A stretch of 64,000 nucleotides of DNA from Syntrophobacteraceae bacterium (GTDB lineage Bacteria > Desulfobacterota > Syntrophobacteria > Syntrophobacterales > Syntrophobacteraceae). Within the stretch, counting starts at the first letter, position 1, and each line of letters begins with the position of its first letter. The DNA lies in assembly GCA_025454175.1 (NCBI GenBank), contig JALOOX010000008.1:1-64000 (forward strand). Direction: 5' to 3'. A program made the position numbers and the translations under genes. Below the pieces are notes generated by a model. It was not told the origin of the DNA, made no database searches, and saw only the letters and a program-made list of their open reading frames with translations. Positions 21,522 through 31,539 of the stretch are shown one piece after another.

Positions 21522-22712
21522 ATGGAGGAAGCCCTGGCGGCATGCCAACAACACATTTGCACGACCTATGCGCGGCTCCCCGTCACTTTCGTTCGGGGGC
21601 GGGGATGTCGTCTCTGGGATGATGAGGGCAGGGAGTACCTGGACTGCCTGGCGGGGATCGCCGTGTGCAATCTCGGTCATTGCCCGCCCGAGCTGACGAA
21701 GGTTCTGTGCGAGCAGGCCGACACCCTCGTGCACGTGTCCAATCTCTTCTACACCCAGCCCCAGGCTCGCCTGGCGGCGGAATTGACACGCCTTTCCTTT
21801 GCGGATAAGGTATTTTTTTGCAACAGCGGCGCCGAGGCCAACGAGGCCGCCATCAAGCTTGCGCGAAAGTACAGCTGGGACCGCTACGGGCCGGGAAGAT
21901 TCCACGTGGTGACCATGAAGGAGTCGTTCCACGGAAGGACCCTGGCTACGTTGTCGGCCACCGGCCAGACCAAGGTTCACAAGGGCTTCGAGCCCCTGGT
22001 GGAGGGGTTCACCTTCGTTGACTTCGATTCCGTCCCGGCGGTGGAGGCGGCGCTCACCGAGCACACCTGCGCCGTAATGGTGGAGCCCATCCAGGCGGAG
22101 GGTGGCGTGAACATGCCGGCCTCCGGCTACCTGCGGGATCTGAAGGCGCTCTGCCGTGAGCGGGATATTCTGCTGATCTTCGATGAGGTTCAGGTGGGGA
22201 TGGGGCGCACGGGTAGTCTTTTTGCCTATGAACAGGAGGACATGGCTCCCGACGTCATGACACTGGCCAAGGCTTTGGGCAACGGGCTTCCCGTCGGTGC
22301 GATGCTTGCCGGCCAGGGCGTTGCGGACGCTTTTGTCCCCGGCAGTCATGCCACCACCTTCGGAGGGACCCCCCTGGTGGCATCCGTGGCGCTCAAGGTG
22401 CTTGAAACGATTTCCAATCCCGACTTTCTCGACCATGTGCGATCGGTGGGCGGCTACCTTGCCGGAAGACTTGAAGAGCTGCGGTCCAGGCACGGCCTGG
22501 TGCGTGAGGTGCGCGGTAGGGGCCTCATTCTGGGTCTGGACCTCGATCGGCCGGCTCAGCACCTGGTGGAGAAATGCCTCGAGCGCGGCGTGGTCGTCAA
22601 TTGCACGCATGAGACGGTGCTCCGTTTCGTCCCTCCCCTCGTCATATCGAGGGAGGAGATTGACCGGCTCATCGCGGTTCTGGACCAGGTGCTGGGTGAG
22701 GAGTCGGCATGA
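21522..22712 (+). CDS. argD: acetylornithine aminotransferase
   Basis: ArgD is a PLP class III aminotransferase that makes N-acetylornithine from the semialdehyde with glutamate as donor. Length 396 is normal. The PLP lysine is K250 in TLAKALGNGLPVGAM, and the aspartate that binds the pyridine nitrogen is in LIFDEVQVGMGRTG. FFCNSGAEANEAAIK binds the phosphate. Family members can also act on succinyl-diaminopimelate, but dapL downstream makes that unnecessary. The start is ATG 21522 with GGAGAG upstream. The stop overlaps argF (ATGA). Confidence 0.95.
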   Translation: MEEALAACQQHICTTYARLPVTFVRGRGCRLWDDEGREYLDCLAGIAVCNLGHCPPELTKVLCEQADTLVHVSNLFYTQPQARLAAELTRLSFADKVFFCNSGAEANEAAIKLARKYSWDRYGPGRFHVVTMKESFHGRTLATLSATGQTKVHKGFEPLVEGFTFVDFDSVPAVEAALTEHTCAVMVEPIQAEGGVNMPASGYLRDLKALCRERDILLIFDEVQVGMGRTGSLFAYEQEDMAPDVMTLAKALGNGLPVGAMLAGQGVADAFVPGSHATTFGGTPLVASVALKVLETISNPDFLDHVRSVGGYLAGRLEELRSRHGLVREVRGRGLILGLDLDRPAQHLVEKCLERGVVVNCTHETVLRFVPPLVISREEIDRLIAVLDQVLGEESA

Positions 22713-23653
22713 AAAGAGACCTTTGCACCATTCTGGACCTGACTGCGGAGGAAGCGCTGAGGCTGATCACCCGCGGTCGACGGATGAAGCGGGAGTGGAC
22801 GGACGGGTTGCTCAAGCCCACGCTTTGCGGCAAGGTGCTCGGCCTGATCTTCACGAAGCCCTCGACTCGCACCCGCGTCTCCTTCGAGGCGGCCATGTAT
22901 CGGCTGGGCGGGCACTGCATCACCATGACCGAAAGGGACTCCCAGATCGGACGCAAGGAGAGTCATGCCGACACGGCCAGGGTGTTGTCGAGGTATGTGG
23001 ACGCCATCATGATCCGAACCTTCCGCCATGAGGATGTGGAGGAGCTGGCCAGTTTCGCGACGGTCCCGGTCATCAACGGCCTCACGGATCGTTTTCATCC
23101 CTGCCAGGTGTTGAGCGACCTGCTGACCATCCAGGAGAAGCGCGGATCCCTCGACGATCTGTGCGTGGCGTGGGTCGGCGATGGAAACAACGTGGCCAAC
23201 TCCTGGATCAACGCATCAGCGCGGCTTGGCTTCACGCTGCGCCTGGCCTGCCCCACCGGCTATGATCCCGATTCCGGAAGCCTCGAGAGGGCTCGCGCCC
23301 AGGGCCGGGGGAAGATCGTCCTGACCACGGACCCCTTTGAAGCCGTTGCTTCGGCGGACATCATCTACACCGACGTGTGGGCCAGCATGGGGCAGGAATC
23401 CGAGGAAGCCGAGCGCAAGAGCGTTTTCGCCCCCTACCAGGTCAACGGGAAGCTCCTCGAAGCGGCTCCGCCCCACGCTCTCGTGATGCATTGCCTCCCG
23501 GCCCATCGCGGCGACGAGATCACCGACGAGGTCATGGATGGCCCCGGATCCATCGTCTTTGACCAGGCGGAAAACCGCCTGCATCTGCAGATGGCGCTGA
23601 TCGAGTGGATGATGAGCCCGTCGGCTTTCGAATCGGCCCTTGGAAACGCATGA
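22709..23653 (+). CDS. argF: ornithine carbamoyltransferase
   Basis: ArgF condenses ornithine with carbamoyl phosphate to citrulline. The 314-residue protein has the carbamoyl-phosphate motif STRTR at residues 52-56 and the ornithine/catalytic motif [10 protein letters not shown] starting at H261. [15 protein letters not shown] marks the domain junction. Its ATG overlaps the argD stop as ATGA, so translation is probably coupled. Carbamoyl phosphate should come from carAB earlier in the window. Confidence 0.96.
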   Translation: MKRDLCTILDLTAEEALRLITRGRRMKREWTDGLLKPTLCGKVLGLIFTKPSTRTRVSFEAAMYRLGGHCITMTERDSQIGRKESHADTARVLSRYVDAIMIRTFRHEDVEELASFATVPVINGLTDRFHPCQVLSDLLTIQEKRGSLDDLCVAWVGDGNNVANSWINASARLGFTLRLACPTGYDPDSGSLERARAQGRGKIVLTTDPFEAVASADIIYTDVWASMGQESEEAERKSVFAPYQVNGKLLEAAPPHALVMHCLPAHRGDEITDEVMDGPGSIVFDQAENRLHLQMALIEWMMSPSAFESALGNA

Positions 23654-23672
23654 AAGGAGGCACGGCCTCAAG

Positions 23673-24872
23673 ATGAACATCGAGAAGGTTGTCCTGGCTT
23701 ATTCCGGGGGATTGGACACCTCCGTGATATTGAAGTGGCTCATCGAGACCTACGACTGCCAGGTGGTGGCCTTTGCGGCCGACCTGGGACAGGGGGAGGA
23801 GCTCGACGGCCTCGAGGAGAAGGCCCTGGCCACGGGGGCCGTCAAGGCCCGCATCGAGGACCTGCGCGAAGAGTTCGTGAGGGATTTCATATTCCCGATG
23901 TTCCGGGCCAACGCGGTCTACGAGGGCCATTATCTGCTGGGGACTTCCATCGCCCGCCCCATCATCGCCAAGCACCAGGTGCGCATCGCCGGCGAGGAGG
24001 GGGCCGATGCCGTGAGTCATGGGGCCACGGGCAAGGGGAACGACCAGGTGCGGTTCGAGCTGACCTACACGGCCCTCGATCCGTCCCTCAAGGTCGTGGC
24101 TCCCTGGCGCGAGTGGGATCTGAAGTCCCGCACCGCACTGGTTGAATTTGCCAGGAAGCACGGCATTCCGGTTCCCGTTACCCGGGAGAAGCCTTACAGC
24201 TCGGACCGCAACATGCTGCACATCAGCTATGAAGGGGGAATCCTCGAGGACCCGTGGCTCGAGCCCCGCCCCGACATGTACACCCTCACGGTGGACCCCG
24301 CGGAGGCCCCGGATGCTCCCGAGGTGATCGAGATCGATTTCGAGCGGGGAGACCCCGTTGCGGTGAACGGCGAGCGGCTGCGCCCGGCGCGGCTGCTCCA
24401 GCGGTTGAACGATGTCGGCGGCCGGCACGGCATCGGCCGGGTCGACCTGGTGGAGAATCGCTACGTGGGAATGAAATCCCGGGGCGTCTACGAGACTCCC
24501 GGCGGCACCGTGCTGCGCGCGGCCCGCCAGGCGGTGGAGTCGCTCACCATGGACCGCGAAGTCATGCAGATCAGGGACTCCCTCGTTCCCCAGTATTCGC
24601 GCCTGATCTACAACGGTTTCTGGTTTTCACCGGAAATGCGGCTCCTTCAGGGCCTCATGGACGCATCACAGGAGAACGTCTGGGGGACGGCCCGGCTGAA
24701 GCTCTACAAGGGCTCGTGCATGGTGACGGGCCGCAGGTCCGACCGCTCGCTTTACCAGCCCAGCTTTGCCACCTTCGAAGAGGATTCGGTCTACAGGCAG
24801 GACGACGCCACGGGATTCATCCGTTTGAATGGCCTCAGGCTGAGGATCGAGTCGCTGGTCCGCGGGCATTGA
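23673..24872 (+). CDS. argG: argininosuccinate synthase
   Basis: ArgG joins citrulline and aspartate using ATP. The 399-residue product opens [20 protein letters not shown], containing the SGGLDTS pyrophosphate loop of the N-type ATP pyrophosphatases. It also has the aspartate and citrulline motifs [17 protein letters not shown] near residue 115 and [14 protein letters not shown] near residue 180. ATG 23673 is chosen over an in-frame ATG at 23640 that would overlap argF; an AGGAGG lies 12 bases upstream. Confidence 0.96.
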   Translation: MNIEKVVLAYSGGLDTSVILKWLIETYDCQVVAFAADLGQGEELDGLEEKALATGAVKARIEDLREEFVRDFIFPMFRANAVYEGHYLLGTSIARPIIAKHQVRIAGEEGADAVSHGATGKGNDQVRFELTYTALDPSLKVVAPWREWDLKSRTALVEFARKHGIPVPVTREKPYSSDRNMLHISYEGGILEDPWLEPRPDMYTLTVDPAEAPDAPEVIEIDFERGDPVAVNGERLRPARLLQRLNDVGGRHGIGRVDLVENRYVGMKSRGVYETPGGTVLRAARQAVESLTMDREVMQIRDSLVPQYSRLIYNGFWFSPEMRLLQGLMDASQENVWGTARLKLYKGSCMVTGRRSDRSLYQPSFATFEEDSVYRQDDATGFIRLNGLRLRIESLVRGH

Positions 24873-24934
24873 GGGGGGAGGGTTCGATTGACTGTACTTC
24901 CGGGCCACCCGGAGCCATCGGAGGGAAGCGATCC

Positions 24935-26338
24935 ATGAACGAAAAGCCATGGCAGGGGCGCTTCGAACAGCCGACGAACCGGCAGGTCGAGGAGTACACG
25001 GCCTCGATCCACTTCGACAGCCGTCTCTTTCGCTATGACATCGAGGGAAGCATCGCCCATTGCCGGATGCTGGGGGAGTGCGGGATCATCACCCACGAGG
25101 AGGCTGCGCTCATCATCGGCGGCCTTGGAGAGGTGCTCCGGGAAATGGAGCGGGGTGACCTGAGCCTGGATCCCTCGGAGGAAGACATACATATGGCGGT
25201 CGAGCGCCGCCTCATCCAGAAGATCGGGGAGGTGGGAGGGAAGCTCCATACCGCCAGGAGCCGCAACGATCAGATCTGCCTCGACATGCGGCTCTACATC
25301 CGGGACGTGATTCGCCACTGCCGGGCCCTGCTTCTGGCCGTGCGCAAGGGATTCGTCGAAACGGCGTCCTGCTGCATGGGAATGGTGATGCCGGGGTTCA
25401 CCCATCTCCAGCATGCGCAGCCCGTGCTTCTGTCCCACCACCTCATGGCCTATGATGAAATGTTTCGGAGGGACGATGAGCGCATGGCCGACTGTTTCCG
25501 AAGGGCCGACGTGCTCCCCCTCGGCAGTGCGGCCCTTGCAGGCACCACCTTCCCCATCGACATGGAATACACGGCCCGTGCCCTTGGCTTTTCCCAGGTG
25601 ACCCGAAACTCCATCGATGCCGTCAGCGACCGTGATTACCTGATCGAATTCAACAGTGCCGCCGCCATCCTCGTGATGCATGTGAGCCGATTGGCGGAGG
25701 AGCTCATCCTCTGGTCCACGAGCGAGTTCGCGTTCATTGAGATCAGCGACGCCTTTTGCACGGGGTCGAGCATCATGCCCCAGAAGAAGAACCCGGATGT
25801 CCCGGAGCTCATGAGGGGTAAGAGCGCAAGGGTCTTTGGAAACCTCATGGCGTTGCTCTCCCTGACCAAGGCTTTGCCTCTGGCCTACAACCGGGATCTC
25901 CAGGAGGACAAGGAGCCCGTGTTCGACACCGCGGATACGGTGCTGAGCACTCTGCGCCTGCTGAGCCGCCTGCTTCCCGAGATCAGGTTCAAGGAGGAGC
26001 GCATGCGGCGGATGGCCGTCGAGGGCTTCACGCTCGCCACCGAGCTGGCGGACTACCTGGTTGGCAAGGGCTTGCCCTTCCGCAAGGCTCATCACGTGGT
26101 GGGCCAGATCGTGCAGCACTGCATCCATCATGGAAAGGGCCTGGAAGACTGCGGCCTGGACGATTTGCGGAGCTTCTCCAAGCTTTTTGAATCGGACGTC
26201 TCCGCCTTCCTCAATATCAATGCCGCGGTGAATCGCAGGAGCTCTCCGGGCGGCACGGCCTCCTCGAGGGTTGAGGAGGCCATTGCCCGGGCTCGAGACG
26301 AAATCCGGAGCCTCGAAAGGGAGCTTCCGGCTCGATGA
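24935..26338 (+). CDS. argH: argininosuccinate lyase
   Basis: ArgH splits argininosuccinate into arginine and fumarate. The 467-residue protein belongs to the fumarase/aspartase superfamily and carries its signature GSSIMPQKKNPD, whose serines S278-S279 hold the catalytic base. TARSRNDQ near residue 110 and THLQHAQPV near residue 155 are the other two conserved regions. ATG 24935 has GAGGGAAG upstream. The open frame extends to 24254 across argG in another frame, but that part is only a shadow. Confidence 0.96.
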   Translation: MNEKPWQGRFEQPTNRQVEEYTASIHFDSRLFRYDIEGSIAHCRMLGECGIITHEEAALIIGGLGEVLREMERGDLSLDPSEEDIHMAVERRLIQKIGEVGGKLHTARSRNDQICLDMRLYIRDVIRHCRALLLAVRKGFVETASCCMGMVMPGFTHLQHAQPVLLSHHLMAYDEMFRRDDERMADCFRRADVLPLGSAALAGTTFPIDMEYTARALGFSQVTRNSIDAVSDRDYLIEFNSAAAILVMHVSRLAEELILWSTSEFAFIEISDAFCTGSSIMPQKKNPDVPELMRGKSARVFGNLMALLSLTKALPLAYNRDLQEDKEPVFDTADTVLSTLRLLSRLLPEIRFKEERMRRMAVEGFTLATELADYLVGKGLPFRKAHHVVGQIVQHCIHHGKGLEDCGLDDLRSFSKLFESDVSAFLNINAAVNRRSSPGGTASSRVEEAIARARDEIRSLERELPAR

Positions 26339-26437
26339 TGAGGGTGAGGGCTCGGGCCGGTTCCTGGTAAAAAAGAGCATTCAACTTCCATGAAAGGCGC
26401 GACTCCATCGCCGTCATGGAGAATGAGGGTTTCTAAT

Positions 26438-27532
26438 ATGATGGGCCAATATGCTCGAGGCATGCTCAGGTTTTCCCACAATTCATCCGCGGTCTTGCTG
26501 GTGATCGCGGCGGCCCTGGCAGCCGCCGGCTGTGCCAATAAGACGTTCCCGAGACCCATGACGGAGACGACGCGACCCGAGATCAGCGATCTGTCGGCGC
26601 GCATCCTGGCGGGAGTGGTGGAGCTGAGCTGGACCGGACCGGAAGGCACTGAGATCACGGAGAAAGGATCTTCGCATCGATTTCTCGTACTGAAGGCGCT
26701 GGTGAAATGGGACAATCGTAACTGCCCGGACTGCCCCGTTGAATCCCAGTCGGAGGTGCAGCGGATCGACCCCGCGGCTCCTCAGCCGGCGAGAGTGGTG
26801 GACGGAAAATTCCTGTGGGAGGATCCCGACGTATCCAGGAGTCAGGCGTACCGTTATCAGATCGTGATCCAGGACAGAAAGGAGCGGCCTCTGTCCCAGT
26901 CCAATCCCGTGATCGCCAAGGTTATACCGGGGCCGGGACGCACAACGAACCTCGATGTCGCCTTGCAGCCCCAGGGGATCCTGCTGCAGTGGAAGCCCGC
27001 GAGGAAGGATGAGCAGGGCAAGCCCCTGCAGGGTGAGCTCCAGTACATTATCGAACGGAGAACGGGCAGCGGTGACTGGGAAAGGATATCTTCGGTTCCG
27101 GTCCGCGCCAGTACATTTCTGGACAAGGGCGTGGCCTCGCAGCACAGCTATGATTACCGGGTCACCCCCTTCATCAGTTTCGAGGGGACCCAGGTGATGG
27201 GCCAGTCCGTGGTTTCGGCCAGGACCAAGGCGCCTGCCGCCGTGCCTCCGCCGCCGCCCAGGACGGTGTGGATGATACCCTCCAAGGGTGCCATCGAAGT
27301 CCACTGGATGGAGAGTGAGGGGGCCGCGGCCGGCTACCATGTCTACCGCAGGGAAGGCAAGGAGATCACGCGCTTGACGGCGGCGCCGGTGGCTCGCGGG
27401 CCGTTCCTGGACCGGGCGGTCAAGAAGAATGCGCTCTATGCTTATGCCGTGTCCGCCGTCAACCCTCAGGCGGAGGAGCAGGAAGGGCTGCTGTCCAAGT
27501 GGGTGGAAATCCGCAGCCTGCAGTTTGATTAG
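26438..27532 (+). CDS. lipoprotein with fibronectin-III-like domains
   Basis: A protein of about 364 residues with a lipoprotein signal: a positively charged start, a hydrophobic run SAVLLVIAAALAA and the lipobox AAAGC, so it is probably lipidated and exported. The rest reads as two or three fibronectin-III-like modules (LSWTGPEG, LLQWKPA and VHWMESEGAAAGYHVYR mark the B-C strands), with a Pro-rich hinge APAAVPPPPPRT near residue 270. The start among ATG 26423, 26438 and 26462 is uncertain; 26438 follows GAGGG. A lipoprotein gene in this place between argH and lysA is, from memory, also seen in Geobacter relatives. The function is unknown. Confidence 0.75.
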   Translation: MMGQYARGMLRFSHNSSAVLLVIAAALAAAGCANKTFPRPMTETTRPEISDLSARILAGVVELSWTGPEGTEITEKGSSHRFLVLKALVKWDNRNCPDCPVESQSEVQRIDPAAPQPARVVDGKFLWEDPDVSRSQAYRYQIVIQDRKERPLSQSNPVIAKVIPGPGRTTNLDVALQPQGILLQWKPARKDEQGKPLQGELQYIIERRTGSGDWERISSVPVRASTFLDKGVASQHSYDYRVTPFISFEGTQVMGQSVVSARTKAPAAVPPPPPRTVWMIPSKGAIEVHWMESEGAAAGYHVYRREGKEITRLTAAPVARGPFLDRAVKKNALYAYAVSAVNPQAEEQEGLLSKWVEIRSLQFD

Positions 27533-27559
27533 AACCCGTGGAAACGGAAGAGACCCCGA

Positions 27560-28810
27560 ATGCACCATTTCCGCTTTGATCAGGATGAGCTCTATTGTGA
27601 GAAGGTTCCCCTCAGAAGGCTGGCGGATCAGGTGGGAACCCCCTGCTATGTCTACAGCCACGCCACTTTAAACCATCATTTCCGCGTCTTTGACGAGGCC
27701 TTCTCCAACGTGCCCCATCTCACCTGCTTTGCCATGAAAGCCAATTCCAACCTGGCGATCCTGAACCTTTTCGGCTCCCTGGGCGGGGGTGTGGATATCG
27801 TTTCGGGTGGCGAGCTTTACCGGGCCCGCAAAGCGGGAATCCCCGCCGATCGAATCGTCTACTCCGGCGTGGGCAAGACCATTCAGGAGATCGACTACGC
27901 GCTGAAAGAGAACATCCTGATGTTCAACATCGAGTCCGATCTCGAGCTGGAGGCCATCAACCAGAGAGCCGGCGAGCTCGGGACCAGGGCTCGCATCGCC
28001 CTGCGGGTCAATCCCGACGTGGACCCGAAGACCCACCCCTACATCTCCACGGGGCTCAAGAAGAACAAGTTCGGCATCGACATCGAAGGCGCCCTGCGCT
28101 CTTATGCGCGGGCCATGGAATTGGAGCATGTGGAGGTCCTCGGGGTCGACTGCCACATCGGGAGTCAGCTGACGGACATTTCTCCTTTCGTCGATGCCCT
28201 CAAACGTTTGCGCATCCTCATCGAACGCCTGGAAGCCATGGGAATCCCGGTGAAGTACCTGGATCTCGGGGGCGGGTTGGGCATCGTGTATGATCAGGAG
28301 TCGCCGCCCCATCCCCATGAATATGCCGACGCCATTCTCAGGGAGCTGGAAGGGCTCTCCTGCACCTTGATTTTCGAGCCCGGCCGCGTTATCGTCGGCA
28401 ACGCCGGTATTCTGCTGACCCGGGTCCTGTACACCAAAAAGTCGGCCAGCAAGGATTTCGTGATTGTGGACGCCGGCATGAACGATCTGCTCAGGCCGAG
28501 CTTGTATGGGTCGTATCATCAGATTCTGCCGGTGGTGAAGAGTGACCGCGAAATACAGGTGGTGGATGTGGTGGGCCCCATCTGCGAGTCGGGGGATTTC
28601 CTGGCCCGCGAGCGCGGGCTTCCCATGGTCCTGCCTGGCGATTGCCTGGCGGTCATGAGCGCGGGAGCGTATGGCTTCACCATGTCCTCCAATTACAACT
28701 CCAGGCCGAGGTCCAGCGAGGTTCTGGTCAAGGACGACCACTATTTCGTGGTCCGCAAGCGCGAGACTCAAGAGGATCTCGTGCGCGGAGAGTGGATTCC
28801 AACGCTCTGA
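27560..28810 (+). CDS. lysA: diaminopimelate decarboxylase
   Basis: LysA decarboxylates meso-diaminopimelate to lysine. The 416-residue fold-type III PLP enzyme has the PLP lysine K60 in [10 protein letters not shown], the phosphate-binding GGGLG, HIGSQ in the barrel, and the C-terminal CESGDFLAR and [17 protein letters not shown], which supply active-site residues from the partner subunit. GAAGAG lies before ATG 27560. It starts the block lysA-dapF-dapA-dapB-dapL. Confidence 0.96.
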   Translation: MHHFRFDQDELYCEKVPLRRLADQVGTPCYVYSHATLNHHFRVFDEAFSNVPHLTCFAMKANSNLAILNLFGSLGGGVDIVSGGELYRARKAGIPADRIVYSGVGKTIQEIDYALKENILMFNIESDLELEAINQRAGELGTRARIALRVNPDVDPKTHPYISTGLKKNKFGIDIEGALRSYARAMELEHVEVLGVDCHIGSQLTDISPFVDALKRLRILIERLEAMGIPVKYLDLGGGLGIVYDQESPPHPHEYADAILRELEGLSCTLIFEPGRVIVGNAGILLTRVLYTKKSASKDFVIVDAGMNDLLRPSLYGSYHQILPVVKSDREIQVVDVVGPICESGDFLARERGLPMVLPGDCLAVMSAGAYGFTMSSNYNSRPRSSEVLVKDDHYFVVRKRETQEDLVRGEWIPTL

Positions 28811-28836
28811 ACCATCATGCGAGGGATTATCCCACA

Positions 28837-29703
28837 ATGGACACTCCAGGAGCGGCCCGCATCCCTTTCTTCAAGATGACGGGCAGCGGCAATGATTTCA
28901 TACTCATCGACAATCGCTCACGGCGCATCCCGGGGGAGCATCAGAGGGAGCTGGCCAGGAAGGCCTGCCGCGGCAAGTTCTCGGTGGGGGCGGACGGGCT
29001 GATCCTGATCGAAGGCGACCCTGAGGTGGATTTCAAATGGCGGTTCTACAATGCCGACGGCAGCGAGGCGGAGATGTGCGGCAACGGCGCTCGCTGTGCG
29101 GCCCGCTTCGCATTCCTCTCGGGTATCGCTCGGAAGAAGGAGATGGCATTCAGGACCCTGGCGGGCATCATCGAGGCGGAGATTCGAGGCGAGCGCGTCA
29201 AGATACGTACAACGGCGCCCCGGGGGCTGAAGACGGGCTTCGAGCTTCACGCGGCCCATCGATCCTTTGCCCTGGATTTCCTGAACACGGGTGTGCCCCA
29301 TGCCATCCATTTCCTCGAGTCAGCCGATGACCTCGAGGCGTCCAGCGTCGTGGAATGGGGACGTGCGCTTCGCTTCCATCCGCATTTCGAGCCGGCGGGG
29401 ACCAATGTGAATTTTGCTCATGTTCGGGACGCCCATCACCTGACCCTTCGGACCTACGAGCGCGGAGTGGAGGGAGAAACCCTCGCGTGCGGCACGGGCT
29501 CCATTGCGACGGCCCTGGTGGCGGCTGCGCGGGGCTGGACCGAGTCCCCCGTGGATGTTCTCACGAGGAGCGGGGAACCACTCACTGTTTATTTCACCTT
29601 TTCCCAGGGAGATCCTGATTCGCCCTTCGCCGACGTTTTTCTGGAAGGGGATGCTCGGGTGGTCTACCAGGCTGAGCTATGGGATGAAACTCTAAGAGAC
29701 TAG
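28837..29703 (+). CDS. dapF: diaminopimelate epimerase
   Basis: DapF converts LL- to meso-diaminopimelate. The 288-residue product has the two catalytic cysteines of the family: C81 in the MCGNGARC motif and C218 in ETLACGTGS. MTGSGNDF near residue 14 is also diagnostic. ATG 28837 lies 26 bases after the lysA stop, behind GAGGG; the open frame's extension to 28642 overlaps lysA and is rejected. It takes its substrate from DapL at the end of the same block. Confidence 0.95.
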   Translation: MDTPGAARIPFFKMTGSGNDFILIDNRSRRIPGEHQRELARKACRGKFSVGADGLILIEGDPEVDFKWRFYNADGSEAEMCGNGARCAARFAFLSGIARKKEMAFRTLAGIIEAEIRGERVKIRTTAPRGLKTGFELHAAHRSFALDFLNTGVPHAIHFLESADDLEASSVVEWGRALRFHPHFEPAGTNVNFAHVRDAHHLTLRTYERGVEGETLACGTGSIATALVAAARGWTESPVDVLTRSGEPLTVYFTFSQGDPDSPFADVFLEGDARVVYQAELWDETLRD

Positions 29704-29713
29704 GGAGGGAGTC

Positions 29714-30589
29714 ATGTTTCGAGGGGCTATGGTGGCTATCGTAACGCCGTTCAAGGGCGGTCTGCTGGACGAGGCGGCACTGCGTGATCTGATCGATTTC
29801 CAGATCGCCAACGGGACCCAAGGGATCATCCCTTGCGGCACCACGGGGGAATCGGCGACACTTTCATTCCAGGAGCATGAACGGGTGGTCGAGATCACCG
29901 TCGAGCAGGTGGGCAAGCGGGTCCCGGTCATTGCGGGCAGCGGCTCCAACAGCACCGGCGAGGCCATACGGCTGACGAAGCATGCCAAGACCGCGGGCGC
30001 CGACGGGGCGCTCATGATCAGCCCTTACTACAACAAGCCCACCCAGGAGGGCCTCTATCAACATTTCCGGAAGGTGGCGGAGGCCGTTGACATTCCCATC
30101 GTTCTCTACAACATCCCGGGTCGCACCGCAGTCAACATGGAGCCGGACACCATCGCCCGACTGGCCAAGATCGACAACATCGTGGGTGTCAAGGAAGCCT
30201 CGGGCAGCATGAAGCAGATCACGGACATCATCGCTCGGTGCGGGGACGACTTCTCCGTCGTTTCGGGCGAGGATTTCCTGACGTTTCCCCTCATGTGTGT
30301 GGGCGGCAAGGGAGTCATTTCCGTGACGTCGAACATCGCCCCCCGGGATATGTCCGATCTTTGCAGCCTCCTGTTGGAGGGCAAGGTTGCGGAAGCCCGT
30401 CCGCTGTATTACAAGCTGCTCCCCCTCTGCCATGGGCTCTTCTACGAGACCAACCCCGCACCCGTCAAGGCTGCCCTCGCCATGATGAAGAAGATCGAGA
30501 GCGACGAGGTCAGGCTTCCACTGGTCCAGATGTCCGAAGCCAACCGGGAGCGGCTCAGGCGCGATCTGCAGGCCTACGGGCTTCTGTAG
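29714..30589 (+). CDS. dapA: 4-hydroxy-tetrahydrodipicolinate synthase
   Basis: DapA condenses pyruvate with aspartate semialdehyde, the entry step to lysine and peptidoglycan diaminopimelate. The 291-residue TIM-barrel protein has the Schiff-base lysine K160 in VGVKEASGS, the catalytic Y132 in VLYNIPGRT, and CGTTGES near residues 41-47. The start is ATG 29714 with AGGGAGGGAG directly upstream. It lies ten bases after dapF. Confidence 0.97.
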   Translation: MFRGAMVAIVTPFKGGLLDEAALRDLIDFQIANGTQGIIPCGTTGESATLSFQEHERVVEITVEQVGKRVPVIAGSGSNSTGEAIRLTKHAKTAGADGALMISPYYNKPTQEGLYQHFRKVAEAVDIPIVLYNIPGRTAVNMEPDTIARLAKIDNIVGVKEASGSMKQITDIIARCGDDFSVVSGEDFLTFPLMCVGGKGVISVTSNIAPRDMSDLCSLLLEGKVAEARPLYYKLLPLCHGLFYETNPAPVKAALAMMKKIESDEVRLPLVQMSEANRERLRRDLQAYGLL

Positions 30590-30616
30590 CCCTTTCCCAG
30601 CAAAGGAGACCGGAAG

Positions 30617-31420
30617 ATGATCAAAGTCGCCGTGGCGGGGATTGCCGGCAGGATGGGCTCACGCATTGCCCAGCTCGTCGGTGAAACGGAAGGCATTGAG
30701 CTGGTTGGGGGCTTTGAACGGCCCGATCATCCGGCCGTGGGGCGGGAGCTGGCCGAATGCGTTGGAGGGGCGAAGACGGGGCTCAATGTCTCGGGGTCGG
30801 TCGCCGAGGTGCTGAAAGGCGCCGACGTCGTCATCGACTTCACCAGTGCTTCGGCTTCCTGCGCGCATTTGGAGGCGGCGGCCTCGGCGGGCAAGCCGAT
30901 GGTGATCGGTTCCACGGGGTTTTCGTCCGAACAGCTCCAGAAGGCCAGGGAGCTCACCCGCAACATCGCCTGCGTCCTGGCCCCCAACATGAGCATGGGG
31001 GTGAACGTGCTGTTCAAGATCGTTGCCGATGTAGCCCGAATGCTCGGAGACGGGTTCGATATCGAGATTGTGGAAGCCCATCACCGCTTCAAGAAGGACG
31101 CTCCCAGCGGCACGGCCGTGAAACTGGCGCAGGTGGCCGCGGAAGCCCTCGAGCGCAATCTGGATCAAGTGGGGGTCTATGCCCGCCATGGGCTCATCGG
31201 CGAGAGAACGCAGCAGGAGATCGGCATCCAGACCGTCCGGGCCGGGGACATCGTCGGAGAGCACACGGTGACCTTTGGCGGCATGGGGGAAAGGATCGAG
31301 CTGACCCATCGGGCTCACAGCCGCGACAATTTCGCCCGCGGGGCGCTTCGGGCCGCCCGATGGGTGGTGAGCCGGCCGCCCGGGCTTTACGACATGCAGA
31401 ATGTGCTCGGCATCACATGA
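30617..31420 (+). CDS. dapB: 4-hydroxy-tetrahydrodipicolinate reductase
   Basis: DapB reduces the DapA product with NAD(P)H to tetrahydrodipicolinate. The 267-residue protein starts MIKVAVAGIAGRMGSRIAQ, a nucleotide-binding Rossmann motif, and has EAHHRFKKDAPSGTA, the conserved substrate and catalytic His/Lys region. AAAGGAG precedes ATG 30617. It is followed by a gap with a 7-bp repeat array before dapL. Confidence 0.96.
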   Translation: MIKVAVAGIAGRMGSRIAQLVGETEGIELVGGFERPDHPAVGRELAECVGGAKTGLNVSGSVAEVLKGADVVIDFTSASASCAHLEAAASAGKPMVIGSTGFSSEQLQKARELTRNIACVLAPNMSMGVNVLFKIVADVARMLGDGFDIEIVEAHHRFKKDAPSGTAVKLAQVAAEALERNLDQVGVYARHGLIGERTQQEIGIQTVRAGDIVGEHTVTFGGMGERIELTHRAHSRDNFARGALRAARWVVSRPPGLYDMQNVLGIT

Positions 31421-31480
31421 CCCATGAGCCCCCGACGCAGGCAATCGGCTGCTCACGGAAAACCCCAAGACCTCAGCCGG

Positions 31481-31520
31481 AAGCCAGGAACCTGAAATCT
31501 GAAACTTGAAACTTGAAATT
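31481..31520 (+). repeat. 7-bp-periodic tandem repeat, copy 3
   Basis: Between dapB and dapL, units of seven bases run GAACCTG, AAATCTG, AAACTTG, AAACTTG, AAATT. Read on the minus strand this is close to the left arm in the carA-carB gap. The array ends about 10 bases before the dapL ribosome binding site. Confidence 0.8.
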
Positions 31521-31539
31521 AAAGTACACGGAGGATTGG

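Noticed and set aside
24791-26380. 529-residue minus-strand frame across argH
   Set aside because: Antisense shadow; argH on the plus strand is complete and conserved.
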